From contig JAQOTA010000042.1 in the NCBI GenBank assembly GCA_029532415.1, positions 1,116,001 through 1,180,000 on the forward strand: 64,000 nucleotides of DNA, read 5' to 3'. The stretch comes from Marasmius tenuissimus. Lineage: Eukaryota; Basidiomycota; Agaricomycetes; Agaricales; Marasmiaceae. The translations under genes and the position numbers were made by a program. The notes beneath the pieces were generated by a model. The model was not told the origin of the DNA and ran no database searches. It was given only the letters and a program-made list of their open reading frames with translations. Below, piece after piece: positions 26,109 through 38,475 of the stretch; within the stretch, counting starts at the first letter, position 1; every line of letters begins with the position of its first letter.

Positions 26109-26658
26109 TGTGGTCGGGGTGAGAGGTGAACCAGTGCAAACGTGAATGTCGCTGGTATATGTGAGGACTCCAGCTGATGTTCTTATTGGCTCGTGACATA
26201 CATGCCCCGTTAGATTCCATAGAATCCACCAATTGGATGTTTCGAGACACGCCTTCGATTGAGTATTCCATAGAAGGGTATAGTTATTGCAAGCATGATT
26301 ATCATCAATAAAAGAATCCCGTAACAACGTGTGATTGACGTGAACGAACAGCAAATTGATACACTGTGACGAGACGCAGAAACGTCTATCCCAGTTCAGT
26401 GAGCTTCGGTAATAGCGATAAATACACAACGAGATAGACTGCCCTGGGTTATCGTTAAAAGGCTTCAATAGTTTCCACTTGGCTTGTTTTTGACCTTGGC
26501 ACAAGGGTCCATACCCTCTATCGATGCAGCACACGGCGAACACGTTGAGTCATCTGTTTCTGTCGATCAAGCGTAAAATGAACCGCTGTGCGCGGAACAC
26601 GTACATTTGACGCTCATAACAGGTTGGCGGATCTGTCGGTTTGCTGTTCATCCTAATA

Positions 26659-27288
26659 CTATTCTGGGGGGAGAATTGCAACTTTTTGTGAATTTTCTCT
26701 CCCTCACTCCTACACTGTACCTACCACAATTTCTTCATAATAGAAACATTTTATATACTAAAAAATGCTTAACCTGATTTTCTGGGATTTTTCTCTTCTC
26801 CCCTCGTTGTGTCGGGCAATGTCCGAGAAGGGAACAAGAATTGCGACCCCTTTGGGTCACGGTTTGTCACAACCGGCGGCCCTCGGCAGACTGACCAGGT
26901 AATGGAATCAAAGGCTCGTGTACATCACCCACCAACTCTCTGTCAGTTTCATTCGCTCCACCGAGCTCGCTCCTCATCCCCTCCCACCCCAAAATTTGGT
27001 GCATAGACACTAATAGTATACCTTCAAATGATTATGTACTCGTTACTGTGTATTCGGTGCGGTAATAGACTGTTCCTGAGCTGTCACATCCATATCACGT
27101 CTAAAATTCCGATGTTTTTTGGGCCTCATTCCTCTTCCCTTCGACCTCTGAGCTAGCAGAGGTAATAGCAAGCCCTTGAGTACTATAATTTGCTTGGAAA
27201 AAATTCCCGAGACGAGGGAACGGCGAGAACACCTTCGTTCGGAAAATTTTGCTTATCCCCCCCCATCGCAGATCGTGTGACAGAATAG
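26659..27288. mobile_element. 630-bp insertion present only in copy A, TA target
   Basis: The ends are CTATTCTG and CAGAATAG, flanked by TA (26657-26658 and 27289-27290). Copy B reads CATCCTAATAGAAGGG at the corresponding place (about 45147), which is the empty site expected if one TA was duplicated. Beyond the 8-bp terminal repeat there is loose subterminal similarity with a G run on both arms. It has no transposase, so it is a non-autonomous Tc1/mariner-like element. Confidence 0.6.
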
Positions 27289-27309
27289 TAGAGGCGTCCA
27301 AGCAACTGG

Positions 27310-28480
27310 GGCATTGGCAATTCCGGAACGAGACGGAGGTACCTGAACTTTACTTATAATGGATTTGCGTGATGTGATTGGGTCATGAAGGTTCATAATG
27401 AAACTCATAATCCAAAGCAAGTAACGCATATTTAGAAGGATCAATTTCCGCGAAGTTAGAGCGGCATAAGAAAAAAGCTGGCACTTCCACAGATCGAGCA
27501 TAGGGAGTCAAAGGGAACGCTTCTTGTCACGGAGCCATATGCAGCGAGCCCGTACCGTTTTCAATGCTGATAGAATGATCTATTGAGTAACAAAACCGAG
27601 GGAAAACATACTCGTTGGATTGTACGGTTCGCCTCGAACACCAAGAAACCCAAATTAACCGCGGGCCTGAGGCTTGCCATCCCTCTATCAGTACCTCAAC
27701 GTTGACAAGAAGGGTCAGTGATAAACTCGGGCAAGGAGAACATATTTCTCGTCACACAGATACAGCATCACCCAAACCCGAGAAAATGGAGGCTTCGTTA
27801 GTATTTGGCAGGAGATAAAAGTGGAACGCAAAAAGATTCAAATAACGCGATTGGATCAGGGCATAACAAGTACGGGGCGCATACACGATCATTGGGTACT
27901 TACCTCCAACGTTGAGAGTTCCCAATCGGAGTTTATTAAAGAAGGTTAAGTGGGTGTCATGTGTGTATGGTAACGACCGGTAATTAGTGGTATAATCTCC
28001 AAAAATTCGGCCTTGCAGACGACTGTGATGAGTAACACCCTCTGTGATCCAGATTGTGGGTGTTTGTGAACGTTGAATCGATATGAACGAGGCCAAAAGG
28101 GTTCGGCGACGCTGTAGAGTTGGAGTCCGGTCACGGGAGAATCAAAGAGATAACAATGTATCTCGCTAGCTCCTGTATACACTGCCATTCGTATGGCTGA
28201 GGGACCTATACATTGTGACTGAGCGAGGTATAGGAAATGGTTTATTGAGTACTAAGTGTCAAGGGGATCGGACTTGGTACATGCGCGTTCCTGTGTGTGT
28301 ATCTTGCTCAGCAGGAAAGACTTGTGGTAAAGGTGATATGCTCACGGACACCACTCGAAGGTCTCCCCATGCACCAAAAAGGTAGTCGTGTGTGGGATCC
28401 TCTTACCCGAGATGGGGTTGACTGACCTGCAGGTAAACTTGTTGCACAGTTTCGTTCAGATTGTCTGCACAGTACTAGAA
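27310..28480 (-). other. end of R1 with exon-like fragments conserved in three copies
   Basis: A minus-strand stretch around 27930-28190 is shared with 45790-46040 and, more distantly, with 31600-31790. All three keep the same local frame around a FLEI.P.ITGRYHT-type motif (here EFLEIIPLITGRYHT). That suggests part of a former gene, but starts and splice sites do not line up among copies. I annotate it as fragments only. Confidence 0.4.
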
Positions 28481-29158
28481 ATTAGGTTTGGGTGGCAAAT
28501 GTCACATCGACGACGATGAAGTGGGGAAGATTCAAAAGAGTCGGCCCGATGATTTTGATGCGAAACATCGTATTTTTAGAGAGAAAGGTGATTCTTGTAT
28601 CCGCCCCCGTCCGATTACGGTGATGTCACAGAAAATTCCAATCGGCAGCATGAATTTTCCAAGGGTAGATGACAGATAATGATGATAGCATGAAAATGGA
28701 TAGCAGCCACCGGATAATGAGAGCTAGTCGTTGCCTGTGACTCGCGTACGTAGGATTCCAAAGTATAACATGAAGCGGATAGGGCAGCAAGCCTATGCAG
28801 CGGCGAGAATATAACGTGGTGTAAACGAGTTGAAAGGCTGGCCAGAGTCGAAGCGGTTGTATTGTTTATATCGCGTCAAATGAGGTCCGTAAGAAAGGAA
28901 CTAAGATTGATTGAAGGGTTATAGAGAACCATAGATACACGGACGGCACGTCTGATTAGACGTGGAGAGGCAAAGAATGTGACGATGGATGAATGCGAAG
29001 AGGGATGAATGATGTCGGCGGATGGTAGCAGGATGGTGAAGATGAAACGGAGGGAGATCTAGGTAGTCATCTTCCGAAACGAGTTTCATTCACTTCACCT
29101 TGAATGGTTGAGTGCGGTCGCAACGATTACAATTGAACGTGAAGGGCGAAAGTATGGA
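28481..29158. other. no gene recognised
   Basis: Downstream of the G5 start on the minus strand. Expected exons of a G gene are not evident here, so G5 is either truncated or too diverged to follow. Confidence 0.35.
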
Positions 29159-29389
29159 TTAGATTAGCCAAAAAATAATAACTTGAGGAACGAGAGCGCA
29201 CCATAAACCAAGACCGTATCCGGCCAATTTCCATCGCTCGGCGTAGCGTCGTTTGCCCTCCATCAATAATCCATCGCCAATGAGAGGTCCTGGAGTCAGA
29301 AGTGAGCATCGGAGATTACTTGGGAACCGCTCACCATCGTGTTTGAGTCGGAAGAGGGGAGGGATCATCCGGATGCGATTCGCATCCAT
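29159..29389 (-). CDS. array gene G5, N-terminal part only
   Basis: Starts MDANRIRMIPPLFRLKHDG. A GTGAGC...CCAG intron (about 29332-29287) then joins in frame to an exon reading GPLIGDGLLMEGKRRYAERW followed by a hydrophobic segment (LAGYGLGLWCALVPQVIIFW). The intron position and the basic-then-hydrophobic layout match G1-G4, although the sequence is much more diverged. The downstream body could not be traced. Confidence 0.45.
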   Translation of the reverse strand: MDANRIRMIPPLFRLKHDGERFPSNLRCSLLTPGPLIGDGLLMEGKRRYAERWKLAGYGLGLWCALVPQVIIFWLI

Positions 29390-30630
29390 GATCCCTCCCT
29401 AAGAGGCCTCGCGTTTCGGACCCCACCTCCGGAGATTTGCCTGCCGGGCGGAGATGCTTGAGGGCAGACTGATTGCTTATTTTCACATGTTTCTTCCATC
29501 CTCTCCTGGCGTTGAGCTCGGTTCAATGCTGCTTCCGCCTCAAATGTAACCCCAATTAGACTTCGCTTCACCTCGCTGCTTTTTGCTCATGTTTCGCTAA
29601 CGTGGTCCGATGGTTCTCAGAAAATGTCAAGATAAAAGAAGATTCGAGACTGACTGACACAGTATCCATTGCGCCGAGGTTAGTCGTTGTTTTCTCTTTC
29701 CTGATACTTGCGGAACTCAGCTCCCTTGATTAGCAGTATACGAACTTTGTCGACTGCTCAGAATCTTGAAGCAAGCTGGCACAACGGAGCACCATTGTAC
29801 AAATAACAACGACCATCGCTGGCCTTCCCTCACCCCACCCATTTTCTTCCTAAGCCAATCCAGCTGTCTTTTCGTTGCCGGCACCGAAGACTAACCTCGG
29901 CCTTATTTTGTAGAACAAACGGAGCCTTTGATTAATGTAGCATATGCTCAATCCGTCTGCAATACTACGACAGATTGGCCAGCGGTTTTTTTTTGGCCTA
30001 ACTTCATAGTCAGGTCTTGAGCGAGTTATGACTTTGTTTGTTGGGTGTTCTCGTTGATAGCTTTCTCATATCCCGTACAGCACCCAACTCATTAGAGCAC
30101 GACGATCATACACCCTTTCTACTTTCGCCATGACAGTGCACCAGAGATGACTATAGGTAGTGGGGGCTTGAAGTTTCCGGGACACCGTGTTGCGCGTTTC
30201 AAACAAGCCATGAATCAAGAACGAGTCTAATCTGCACGGTACCGAACAGGGCACAGGGGAGATTCGTCGGTACGATTCATAGGTTTACCGCAGTATCCGA
30301 ATCTGTCTGATTGGGAGGGCTTCCAACGTCGTTCATGTTCTCGCTTGCTGGCTAAGTAGGCCAGATCAACTCAAACAACTCGCTTGGTATGGATTGTCTT
30401 TTGTCTTTTGGTGTCCGAGGTATACGGCTGAACTTCACGCCTTCTTTAGCCATTATGCCTCTTTGGAATACGCCCAGTCGTTACTTCGATATTGGGTCTC
30501 GTTGTAGTTTTCCTCGGTTAAACATCGCCATATTCTGGTATCTTGTTCCAGGTGATAATGGGGTGCACACAGCTCAATGTGGATGCCTGTATGTCGCTTG
30601 AGCCGATCGCACTTAGCATTCTCGATTCTA

Positions 30631-30959
30631 ATGATGGCGGCCCTACACCAAGCACCCGCTGGGATTGACCACGACAATGATAACCGTTGTCGAAGAGCAG
30701 CAATTGATCCCGTCTGCCGACAGTTTTTAAGTGAGTCACGGTTTCATTTTGTTGATCCGCCTACATTTTGCTCATACCAGGACTACAGCGTCCTAAAGGG
30801 CACGAAGCCTGGAAGTTCCCAGGTTTAATAGCACAACATACCGATATTTTGACTTCAGTCGTTTGGGAGATCGGAGAAGATACCAAAGAACTAATCATTC
30901 TCTGGTCTCCGCTACCAGGAGCTGGTGAAGGCAGATATTGGCTGTACATCGGATACTGA
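30631..30959 (+). CDS. small two-exon hypothetical protein
   Basis: Exon 1 (30631-30730) and exon 2 (30781-30959) join in phase across a 50-nt GTGAGT...CCAG intron to give 92 residues and a stop. The second exon is mixed hydrophobic/charged (RPKGHEAWKFPGLIAQHTD, then WEIGEDTKELIILW). No recognised domain, signal or paralogue; it may be the 3' part of a longer gene. Evidence is only the clean intron and frame. Confidence 0.4.
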
Positions 30960-31599
30960 GTAACAAGGTAAGGGCATTAGGAATGGTAAAAGGGTCAGGA
31001 CTTTCTTCACCGCTACACGCATCACTTAGGTGGGCTGTCACTCCGCTGTCGGCGGGCAATTGTTTATTCAGAATCGGGTTTAACACATCTTTTCGGGAGC
31101 AGCCAAGAATACCCTATTCGACGAGTCCTGAAAGTGAATGCGTTCGTCCCGTTGGCGTACGGCTGCTAGTCCCTCAAACAACGCAAAAACCCAGCTGCCG
31201 ACTACCAAGAAGACGCTTTAGCGGAGGAGAAAGGATTCGTAAGTTCGGTTGAGCGAGTTCAATACTCTACGAACGGTTCCCTTGAATACGATGAATTTTC
31301 GAGGCTAGCTGGTGTTCTATCTCTGACAGTGTCCGAGTCAGAGTTACGCTTCAAAGCCACCGTTGGATGCACTCCATTGGGTTCTCAAACTACTGGTGGC
31401 CCGAGGAACGAAAGTTTCACGTTGATGAAGGTCAAGTCGAAGACATGGATGCGGATGGTTGCCATGCACTCAAACTGTAATCATTACCGTGCTGGATTTA
31501 CCCTGCTCGGTCCCATTGGTGTCTATCTGTTGATTCATTTTGTCATTCCCTAGCGTGCCTACGACACTATCACTTTGGTGTACTGTTTTGAGTGGCGTG

Positions 31600-31990
31600 C
31601 GGGTCAAATTCAATACGGAGAGTACGAGTCAAACTAGTCAACAAGGTATGAGTGGGTATCAAGACATATATATGACGACCGGTAATGACTGGTTTCATCT
31701 CCAGAACGTCGGGTCCTCCAGGTACGTACACGAAGACACAGGGTTTGGCGACACCAAAGGGGTGGAGACCCACCGCTCTGACTGAGCGGGGTATAGGGGA
31801 TGGTCCCTTCGATCCCAAATGTAAAGGGAAACCTGTTTAATCACACGCATGTCCAGCTGCGTATATTTCTCGGGGAAAGCCTGGGGCGAAGAAGCGCTGA
31901 ATTATCTCAAAGAAGAGCTCACGGACATGACTCAAACGTCTCTCGTTCAATCCAAGGAATGGTCGTAAGTGAAATCCACCTATGAGGGTG
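31600..31990. repeat. diverged third copy of the R-unit end
   Basis: Similar in the same orientation to 27930-28450 and 45790-46070, including GACCGGTAAT near 31680 and the GAGCGGGGTATAGG boundary. It shows that 28.2-32.0 kb is another, highly diverged unit of the array. Confidence 0.55.
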
Positions 31991-32040
31991 CAGGTGTGGA
32001 CGTCACATTGATTCTTTAGGATTCCGTATTCAAGAAAATT

Positions 32041-34094
32041 TCAACACAAGATTTGAGAGGAATATGTGGCCGGCGGTAAAAGTAGTGAATATATGATACG
32101 TATCGAAAATAAGGCAAAGGCCTGTTGTGTATCCGGCCTAATAATTGAGGAACAGGATTGCGGCAGTTTCAAATCTTGCCATCGCACCACTAACGGAGTC
32201 GGCAACACCAGTTTGAATGAGGAGTCTGTGGCGCCGGCAACAGCGAGCGCAATACCACACATAGTGAGACCCCTTTGCCAGTATAGGGTGGTCAGCAATG
32301 AAACAAATTCCGGTGGAAGAGGGGCCGGGTGTACAAGGCTTCAATGGAGCAGCGTTTTGTCTGATGGTCCAGTCGCCTAGTAATCGCATGAAGGTAGGTC
32401 AGGGCGAAGTATGGGATAGAGAGGAAAACATACCCGCATCAATATCCATAATCTCAGCACAAACTCTCACTATGCATCGTCTCCCAGCCAAATGTTGCTC
32501 GCTAATCGCAAGGCCCGTCTATCCTCAATGCTTTCCCAGTCCAAGAAGACTAACCGAGACGGCCTCCGATGCCTGACAACGAGGTATTGAGTAGACGAGG
32601 CATGGGTTGTCTGCTACGACAAGGGACTGGTGGTCTCCAAACGAGGTTTTTCCAACCGTGATCACTCGCCATTGCCAGTCTGATAGGGCAATGAGGTCTC
32701 CTCCCCCAAACTCTCGCTCGAGGTATGGCGGCTACAGCCCAGATAGGCGTAGTCCAACTGCTTCGGGAGGCTGAGCTGAGCGTAAACCTTCGGAGAATAT
32801 CCACCGTCTGGGGATCGCTCTGACGACTCGTAGATGTGGCTAGACAGAAACCATTGGCTCCCGATCTCGGGGACATCACGGAGAGAACATACCTGGCGTT
32901 GTATTAGACCGAGGCTCGAGAGTGGAGCCGTATATGTAACTTACAGGATTTGAGAATCATGACCATGAAACGGGGTGTCGGAACTCATTGAACTTTCCAT
33001 CCTAATGAGGATACCATCCATGGGTACACGAGCAAGGCTTGGGGTAGTGAGGTGCGAGGCGGTCATTGTGACAGAAAACGCTCCAACCACCATGATAACC
33101 ACCACCAAGTCATTCACGAAACGAGAAAAGAGGGGAATGAGTCTCCTCCAAACAGCGGCTATGGCTCGGAAAGCTATCTCAGAGCGAACTATAAGCTATC
33201 TGAGCCTATCCATTCACCCCGTGGTTCGATGGCTGGCCCAACGAGGGAATATAATGGTGCCAACGCAGGAGCTAATTATGAGGTCGCGTCGGCTGCGAAA
33301 GGCATTGAGATGGTTGTTCTCGGGAGAGAACTCCGACGAGGATGCGATAGCGGTGGTGTAGATAATTCATGGTGCAGAGTTGTAGTAGAGAAGCGAAGAG
33401 AGCGTGCTCGTCAAGGGTATGACTGTCCCGAGCCTCTTAGGGAGCAACAGCAATGAAATTGGGGATGGCGAGTCTGCGAATAATGACTGGAGTGGGTTAA
33501 ATCCCAATGTTCGTCGGCGAGGAGGGTGGAAGAGCGAACGTGCGAAATAAAGCGTTGCTAAAGTCGTAACAAATGGCTCCATGACCGTTGAGTTATCAGT
33601 GAAATAGGTATCAGAGAAATTGTAGAGAGAAACGTACCTTTGAAAAATCAATGATACTGCATGTCCACCTCACACTTCTTCTCCTGTTAAGCAGCTTCCA
33701 AGCTGATAACTGTCTGAGCACAAGCAGAAACCTAAGAAAAGAGGACAATGATGATGTGAGTTTTCAACGCACAAAAGGAGGCAGGAGAAACAAGAGCGAG
33801 GGGAATGATTGCAAGGGGGAGAAAAAGATCAAGCCAGGGTGCTACCCACCTCAGCATCAGCTCAACGAAGCTCAGAAATTGACCTCACATAGGTGTGAAT
33901 GTCGGAGAGATGAAGACAATGATGAAAACGCCGACCCATCCAAATTTCATCGCTTGATTTTCGTCGTTCACCTGTCGGCTATGATAAGAATAAGACGCGC
34001 AAAAAAAGGTTTCCAGATACCACTCACCCAAAAAATCTGGTGGGAGGAATCTAGGGATCCTTGCGGAGGAAGAAGTCGTGGAGGAAGAAGTCAT
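32041..34094 (-). CDS. array gene G3, membrane-protein-like, structure incomplete
   Basis: Exon 1 starts at 34094 (MTSSSTTSSSARIPRF...), followed by an intron that includes CTTATCATAG and an exon DRQVNDENQAMKFGWVGVF that aligns with G4. The body is colinear with 46342-48459. The 3' exon (32041-32298) keeps the frame of G4 around SFKLVLPTPLVVRWQDLKLP, with differences mostly conservative, so at least this exon looks to have been under coding constraint. Middle exons are not resolved. Family unknown; several hydrophobic stretches suggest a membrane protein. Confidence 0.4.
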
Positions 34095-34139
34095 GGAGGC
34101 GAAGGGGAAAGAGAGAGGCCCACGTTTTGGACCCCCACC

Positions 34140-35073
34140 GTAAGTCCAACCGAAAACTCTGCGAGGCGAGAAAGACAAAGTTTGACCGAGTAGAGGTATG
34201 GCTTGAGCGAATGAGGGAAACGGTCCAAAGCTGTCCATTCGCCTCGTTCCCCAATGGCTATTCCAACCTGATAAGTGTCTGAATGATTGGTCTCGCGAGA
34301 CGTCCAACGAGAATGACCGGGACTGTGCATACAGTCAAGTTCACAACCGTAGCAGGGGAAGAGAAGAAGCGTACATCTCAAGGCTATAACCGTTCAAAGC
34401 CTCTTGGGGAGCAATGGGATTGAAGATCTCCAGCCTGCGAAGGATGGATGTAAGATAGACCTATTGGCCGTTCTTCATGGAGTGGAACGAGGGTATATTA
34501 AAGAGGAATAGACACACAGCATTGGGTAGTGTCGCAGGAAATGGCCCTATGTCTGTGAAAATATCAATACGCTGGGCGCCAGTATGGACGCAGAAGGAAA
34601 CGTACCTTCAAAATGTCAGCAGTACTCCTATGGACACCTCACACTTTCCTCTCAAGACTCACGCTATCCAAAATTCTTTGAAACCCGCAGGCCTAATGTC
34701 GGGTAAGTGCAGGCTAAAATCTAGTACTGGGGGAATAATAAATTGAGCATCCAACACATGGGGCCGGTAGGAGAAGCGAGAACGAAGGGAACGGATGGAA
34801 GGGGGAGAGGGAGATTGAGCCAGGATGTTACCCATCTCAACATCAGTTAACCAATGTCCATGAATCGACCTCACACAGGTGTAAAACAGTGGGGTTATGG
34901 TGACGGCGATGAAAACACCGACCCCAGATCCTACCAAATTGCATCGCTTGATTGGTGTCGTTTGACTGTCAGCTATAGTAAGTATATCACGCCCATCTGA
35001 AGGACCTCAGAAACTACTCACCAAAAAACTTGATCGGGAAAGGGTAGGGAGTAGTTATAGAGGAAGAGACCAT
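34140..35073 (-). pseudogene. array gene G2, truncated copy
   Basis: Starts at 35073 with MVSSSITTPYPFPIKFF, then an in-phase exon ADSQTTPIKRCNLVGSG and a hydrophobic segment ending ITPLFYT, closely matching G1. About 930 bp downstream the homology stops abruptly at about 34140, where the upstream region of G3 begins. G2 therefore lacks its 3' half, consistent with unequal exchange between G copies. Confidence 0.55.
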
Positions 35074-35539
35074 GAAGGCGACGAGGAAAGAGAGGCCCGC
35101 GTTCTGGGACCCAGCTCCGAGATTTGCCGGCCGGCCGGAGATGCTTTAGGGCCGGTTGATCAATAACTTCCACATGTTTCTATCATCGTCTGCTCTCCCT
35201 AGCGTTCATTTCAGTCCGGTACAGCCCCTAGCGTTGACTTTATAGCCTTTTGGGAGACGGATGTCACAATCACGAGGGAAAGGATATATGGAATATATTT
35301 CCAAGAAGGGGGCGGCGCAGTTGAAGAAGTGGAAGTCGAGACAACACCACTCTAAATTTAGCATCCTTCACCAAAACCTCTTCCAAACCACCTTCAACCT
35401 CTTCAACCTCTTCTCAAACGCCTCCAAATCCACCTCAATTCACCCTCAAACCTGCCTGTACCTTCACCGAAGAGTGGCCGAAACATCTCCGAAGACGCTG
35501 ATCTGGCCATCCTTGTACCACCACCCATTCTTCTATATA

Positions 35540-35570
35540 AGGTAGCCTTCAGGCGGAACCGGGATGATCA
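35540..35570 (+). repeat. left terminal inverted repeat of the Tc1/mariner-type element
   Basis: 31 bp starting AGGTAGCCTTCAGGCGG; pairs with 39157-39187 with one mismatch at the tenth base. Confidence 0.9.
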
Positions 35571-35698
35571 GGTGACTGTGACATGTCTGTGACCCAAGCC
35601 CCTGTTACCAGCGCTTCTAGGCGCCTTTTATCTCAGCTCACGACGCGACTCTGTGTATTCAGGTTCTAACTACGTGTATATTGTTTCAATGTCCTAAA

Positions 35699-38475
35699 TT
35701 AGCGAATATTGTTTTTATCTAACTCCTCTAGAATAATTTCTGGAATGACCCGATGGCCACGATATTTTCTTGCGGCCCACGCTGCCTGATTTCCATTGAG
35801 ACCTTTGCGATAGGCATCCATAAACCATAGTGAACGCGTGGCAAACCTGGAATATTCAATAAGCCCAAGATTGATAGACAGCTTGAGAAAATAGCCATGA
35901 CTCACCTCCGCATAGACTCGATTGGAACTGCCTCCAAAGCCATAATCACATTGTTCTTCAGATCTTCAGCTTTTGAAGATGGCGGCTGGAGACGATACAG
36001 CCACTTGTTACATCCATGCATCTTACCCTGGTCTATCTCACATAGTCACATCACACTTGGCTAGTCACATCACCTCCGGACCCATTCCGAGTATTTCCGG
36101 GTATTTCCGGGCTATTATTCTAGCTCATTCCAACACTATTCCATCCCCGGCACTCAACCCTCACTTCCGCGGTTCAGTCTCTCACACCAAGTCCATCCCC
36201 GGAACCTCCACCACTTCCGCCTCCACTTCTGGGACTCTTTCCATCTTATTCTGACTTGTTCTGACTTACTTATCTCCGACTTCCGAGATATTCCCACACT
36301 CACTTATTCTATTCATACCTTCATTCCATCACGCACATATTCATTTCCGGTTCATTTCCCTTCCGGTACATTCCTCCCTGTGTTTGACTTCCATATGATA
36401 CATCAACCTTTCCCGCACTTGACTCACTTATGATTCATTCATTTACTATAACCCTATATAAGCTCTATACTTCTATCCTGTATTAGAAGACTTGAAATCA
36501 ACCAGAATCAACCAGAATCAACCTGGATCAACCAGGATCAACCTGGATACTTCTCTATAATGTCTTTCCTTCTCTCTCGCAACTTGTCCTCTTAGTCTGG
36601 TAGAAGGACAGCTCAGTTCATGGTGCTGTTGGCGAAACCTTCAGCTACTGTCTGCTCTAGATCTGTTGCTCCCACACTCCTTCATCATATCTCTTTCCTA
36701 TCCATCTATCCGACAGCATATAAAACCCCATATCTTGTCTTATCCCTATCCGATCCGCACGATCCTAACACCGCTTTGCATAACCCCAACATTGCTCGAT
36801 GGGGTTTAGCTCACAATGGAATTTTGGTAGGAATACAACCTTGAAGCCCCGCTTTTCAGCTGCAAGCTCCAAGAGGGATGGAAAATTCTGGAAATCCGGT
36901 TGAGTATAGAGGGCACGGCGACAGCAGCAGTACTGCTCCCCAGGGGGACATTTCTTCAGTGTGTTGGGGTTGCACTGAAGCTTCATATTGAATGGAAGGT
37001 TGCGCTCCTGGAGAATCCGAGCGATACCCTTGAATTTGCCCTGGTGTTGAAAGTCAGGATGATCCTCTGGAAGGCTATCCGGAAAATAGAGTTCCTGCTC
37101 CTGCCCATCATTAAATTTTCCATTACACATCTTCACCTTCTTCTTCTCGTATTTCCCTGTCTTTTTGTCGTAAACATGATTGCCCTGGTCATCAAAGACA
37201 TTAACCTCAAGAAAGAAATTCTCGGAGGGTCCCTTGGTCATCTTGGTGGCTGACAGAGCGGTGTCAGATCGTTTCCGATGGGTAGTTGCATTGTCATAGA
37301 TGAGGATATGCTGCTCGTCAGGGTAATGTTTCATCAAGATGTCCATCGCGCGCTCCGCTTGAACAAGGATATTCTTGTTCTCAAAATATCCATCCTTGTC
37401 CTTCCCTGCTGAGAAATACTCCCGTGCTGACTCCTTTCCATCTGGTGAACAAAGCCAACCATAGTCTGCTGACATGAAATCAGCGACCATCAATGAGACA
37501 CCTTCACCCTTAACCCATGGTACTGCCTTCTCCAGCTTGTGTACCCAACGAAGTTTCCGCCGGTCATGTGCATAGAACGTCGACTCATCATGATACCAAA
37601 ACACAACACGGCGCACTGAGGAATCGGGATGCTCTTCTTCGGCATTTTTGGCGGCCCATTTTCGAAGCTGAGGCTCGTACTGCTTCAAAGTTGGCAGAAA
37701 CGAGTGGTCACGATAGTAAGTGACATCAGAACGTTCATGTCCATCAACATATTGACCCTTTGGGTTCTGCATCCATCGGTAACCCATTCTCTTCATCCAA
37801 CGCTGCGCAGTGACCATAGAGATGGTCTTGCTTCGCTTCAACCGAGTCAGAACCTCTGGCTGAGCACAGTAATGCACAATATCGGATGCCTTGCAGTACT
37901 TTCCTTTAGACATCAATAGCGTGTGCAATTCCTGCGCAAAATCCTCGTCTTCAATAAGGGATCGGCCAGCAACACCATAGCGGTGCTTGGGAACAAATTT
38001 GTTGTCCTCCAGGAACTGCCGGGTCCATGCTCGGAGACGCTCTGCCTGATATTTTCCTGAGAACACTGGTGAATTTCTGACAACGGCCCACAGAAATCAG
38101 ATAGCTACCGGCATCAAAGCTTCTCGCAGTTAACATTGATGCATGAGTCCACTGAGGCTTTTCCGGATTCCTCTGTTGCAACTCGATATAATTGAAGAGG
38201 AATAGCTTCATGCCTTCAAGCCTTTTCTGTGTCTTTGGGTCATATTCTGGGTCCCTAAACCCCTGCTTCTTCTCTCCCAATGGTTTCCGAGCTTTGCCCT
38301 TTAAAAGGTCACAGAGTACGGCATACGCAACTTTGCACTCCTCGACACTCGGAGGGGGGTGAAACCAACCCTTTCTCTTAGCTTCCTCCTCGCCCCAGTC
38401 ATCCTCCTCATTGTCACTATCATCTATGGGCTCATTCTCCTCATCTTGAGTCAGGTCAATCACCACTCCTTCCAC
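35699..38475 (-). pseudogene. DDE-superfamily transposase, disrupted by an LTR insertion
   Basis: Exons on the minus strand: 38475-38109, then a 52-nt intron (38108-38057), 38056-36771, a 765-bp solo LTR with its 5-bp duplication, 36000-35906, a 59-nt intron (35905-35847) and 35846-35699. Leaving out LTR and one target repeat gives 1896 nt, divisible by three (631 codons). Order: acidic N terminus, helix-turn-helix-like region about residues 176-219, catalytic Asp near 279 (HDEST), second Asp near 377 (IYDNATTH), Glu near 543 (NPIEQCWGYAKR). The DNA-H and NPIExxW boxes are those of DDE_3/Tc1-mariner transposases. At present the frame runs into the LTR and stops two codons after GYAKR, so the protein is truncated at its C terminus after the catalytic Glu. 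It may retain a partial active site but is probably inactive. Confidence 0.85.
36006..36770. mobile_element. solo LTR (family L) inside the transposase gene
   Basis: Begins TGTTACATCC and ends TCCTAACA, giving TGTTA/TAACA inverted ends. Flanks are CCACT (36001-36005) and CCGCT (36771-36775), a 5-bp target duplication with one substitution. Nearly identical to 57913-58666; it is 11 bp longer because of extra copies of an ATCAACCAG-type minirepeat near 36500. A TATATAAG box lies at 36455-36462. No internal region or second LTR is present, so it is a solo LTR. The parent superfamily cannot be told from the LTR alone. Confidence 0.9.

Larger units (their letters stand above)
19940..28235. repeat. 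segmental duplication, copy A (G1 5' half plus R1)
   Basis: Colinear with 34140-46070 in the same orientation, with long stretches of high identity interrupted in one copy or the other by transposons. It contains the G1 5' exons, a non-coding section, the 596-codon gene and conserved fragments at 27.9-28.2 kb. The right edge is near 28235, just after the shared words CTATACATTGTGACTGAGCG. Confidence 0.8.

Noticed and set aside
25923..26543. 206-codon minus-strand frame
   Set aside because: Reads through the first intron of the eight-exon gene and far upstream of its ATG; copy B does not preserve the upstream part.
33651..34193. 180-codon plus-strand frame
   Set aside because: Antisense to the 5' exons of array gene G3, with low-complexity charged composition.
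36900..37253. 117-codon plus-strand frame
   Set aside because: Antisense to the DDE transposase exon.
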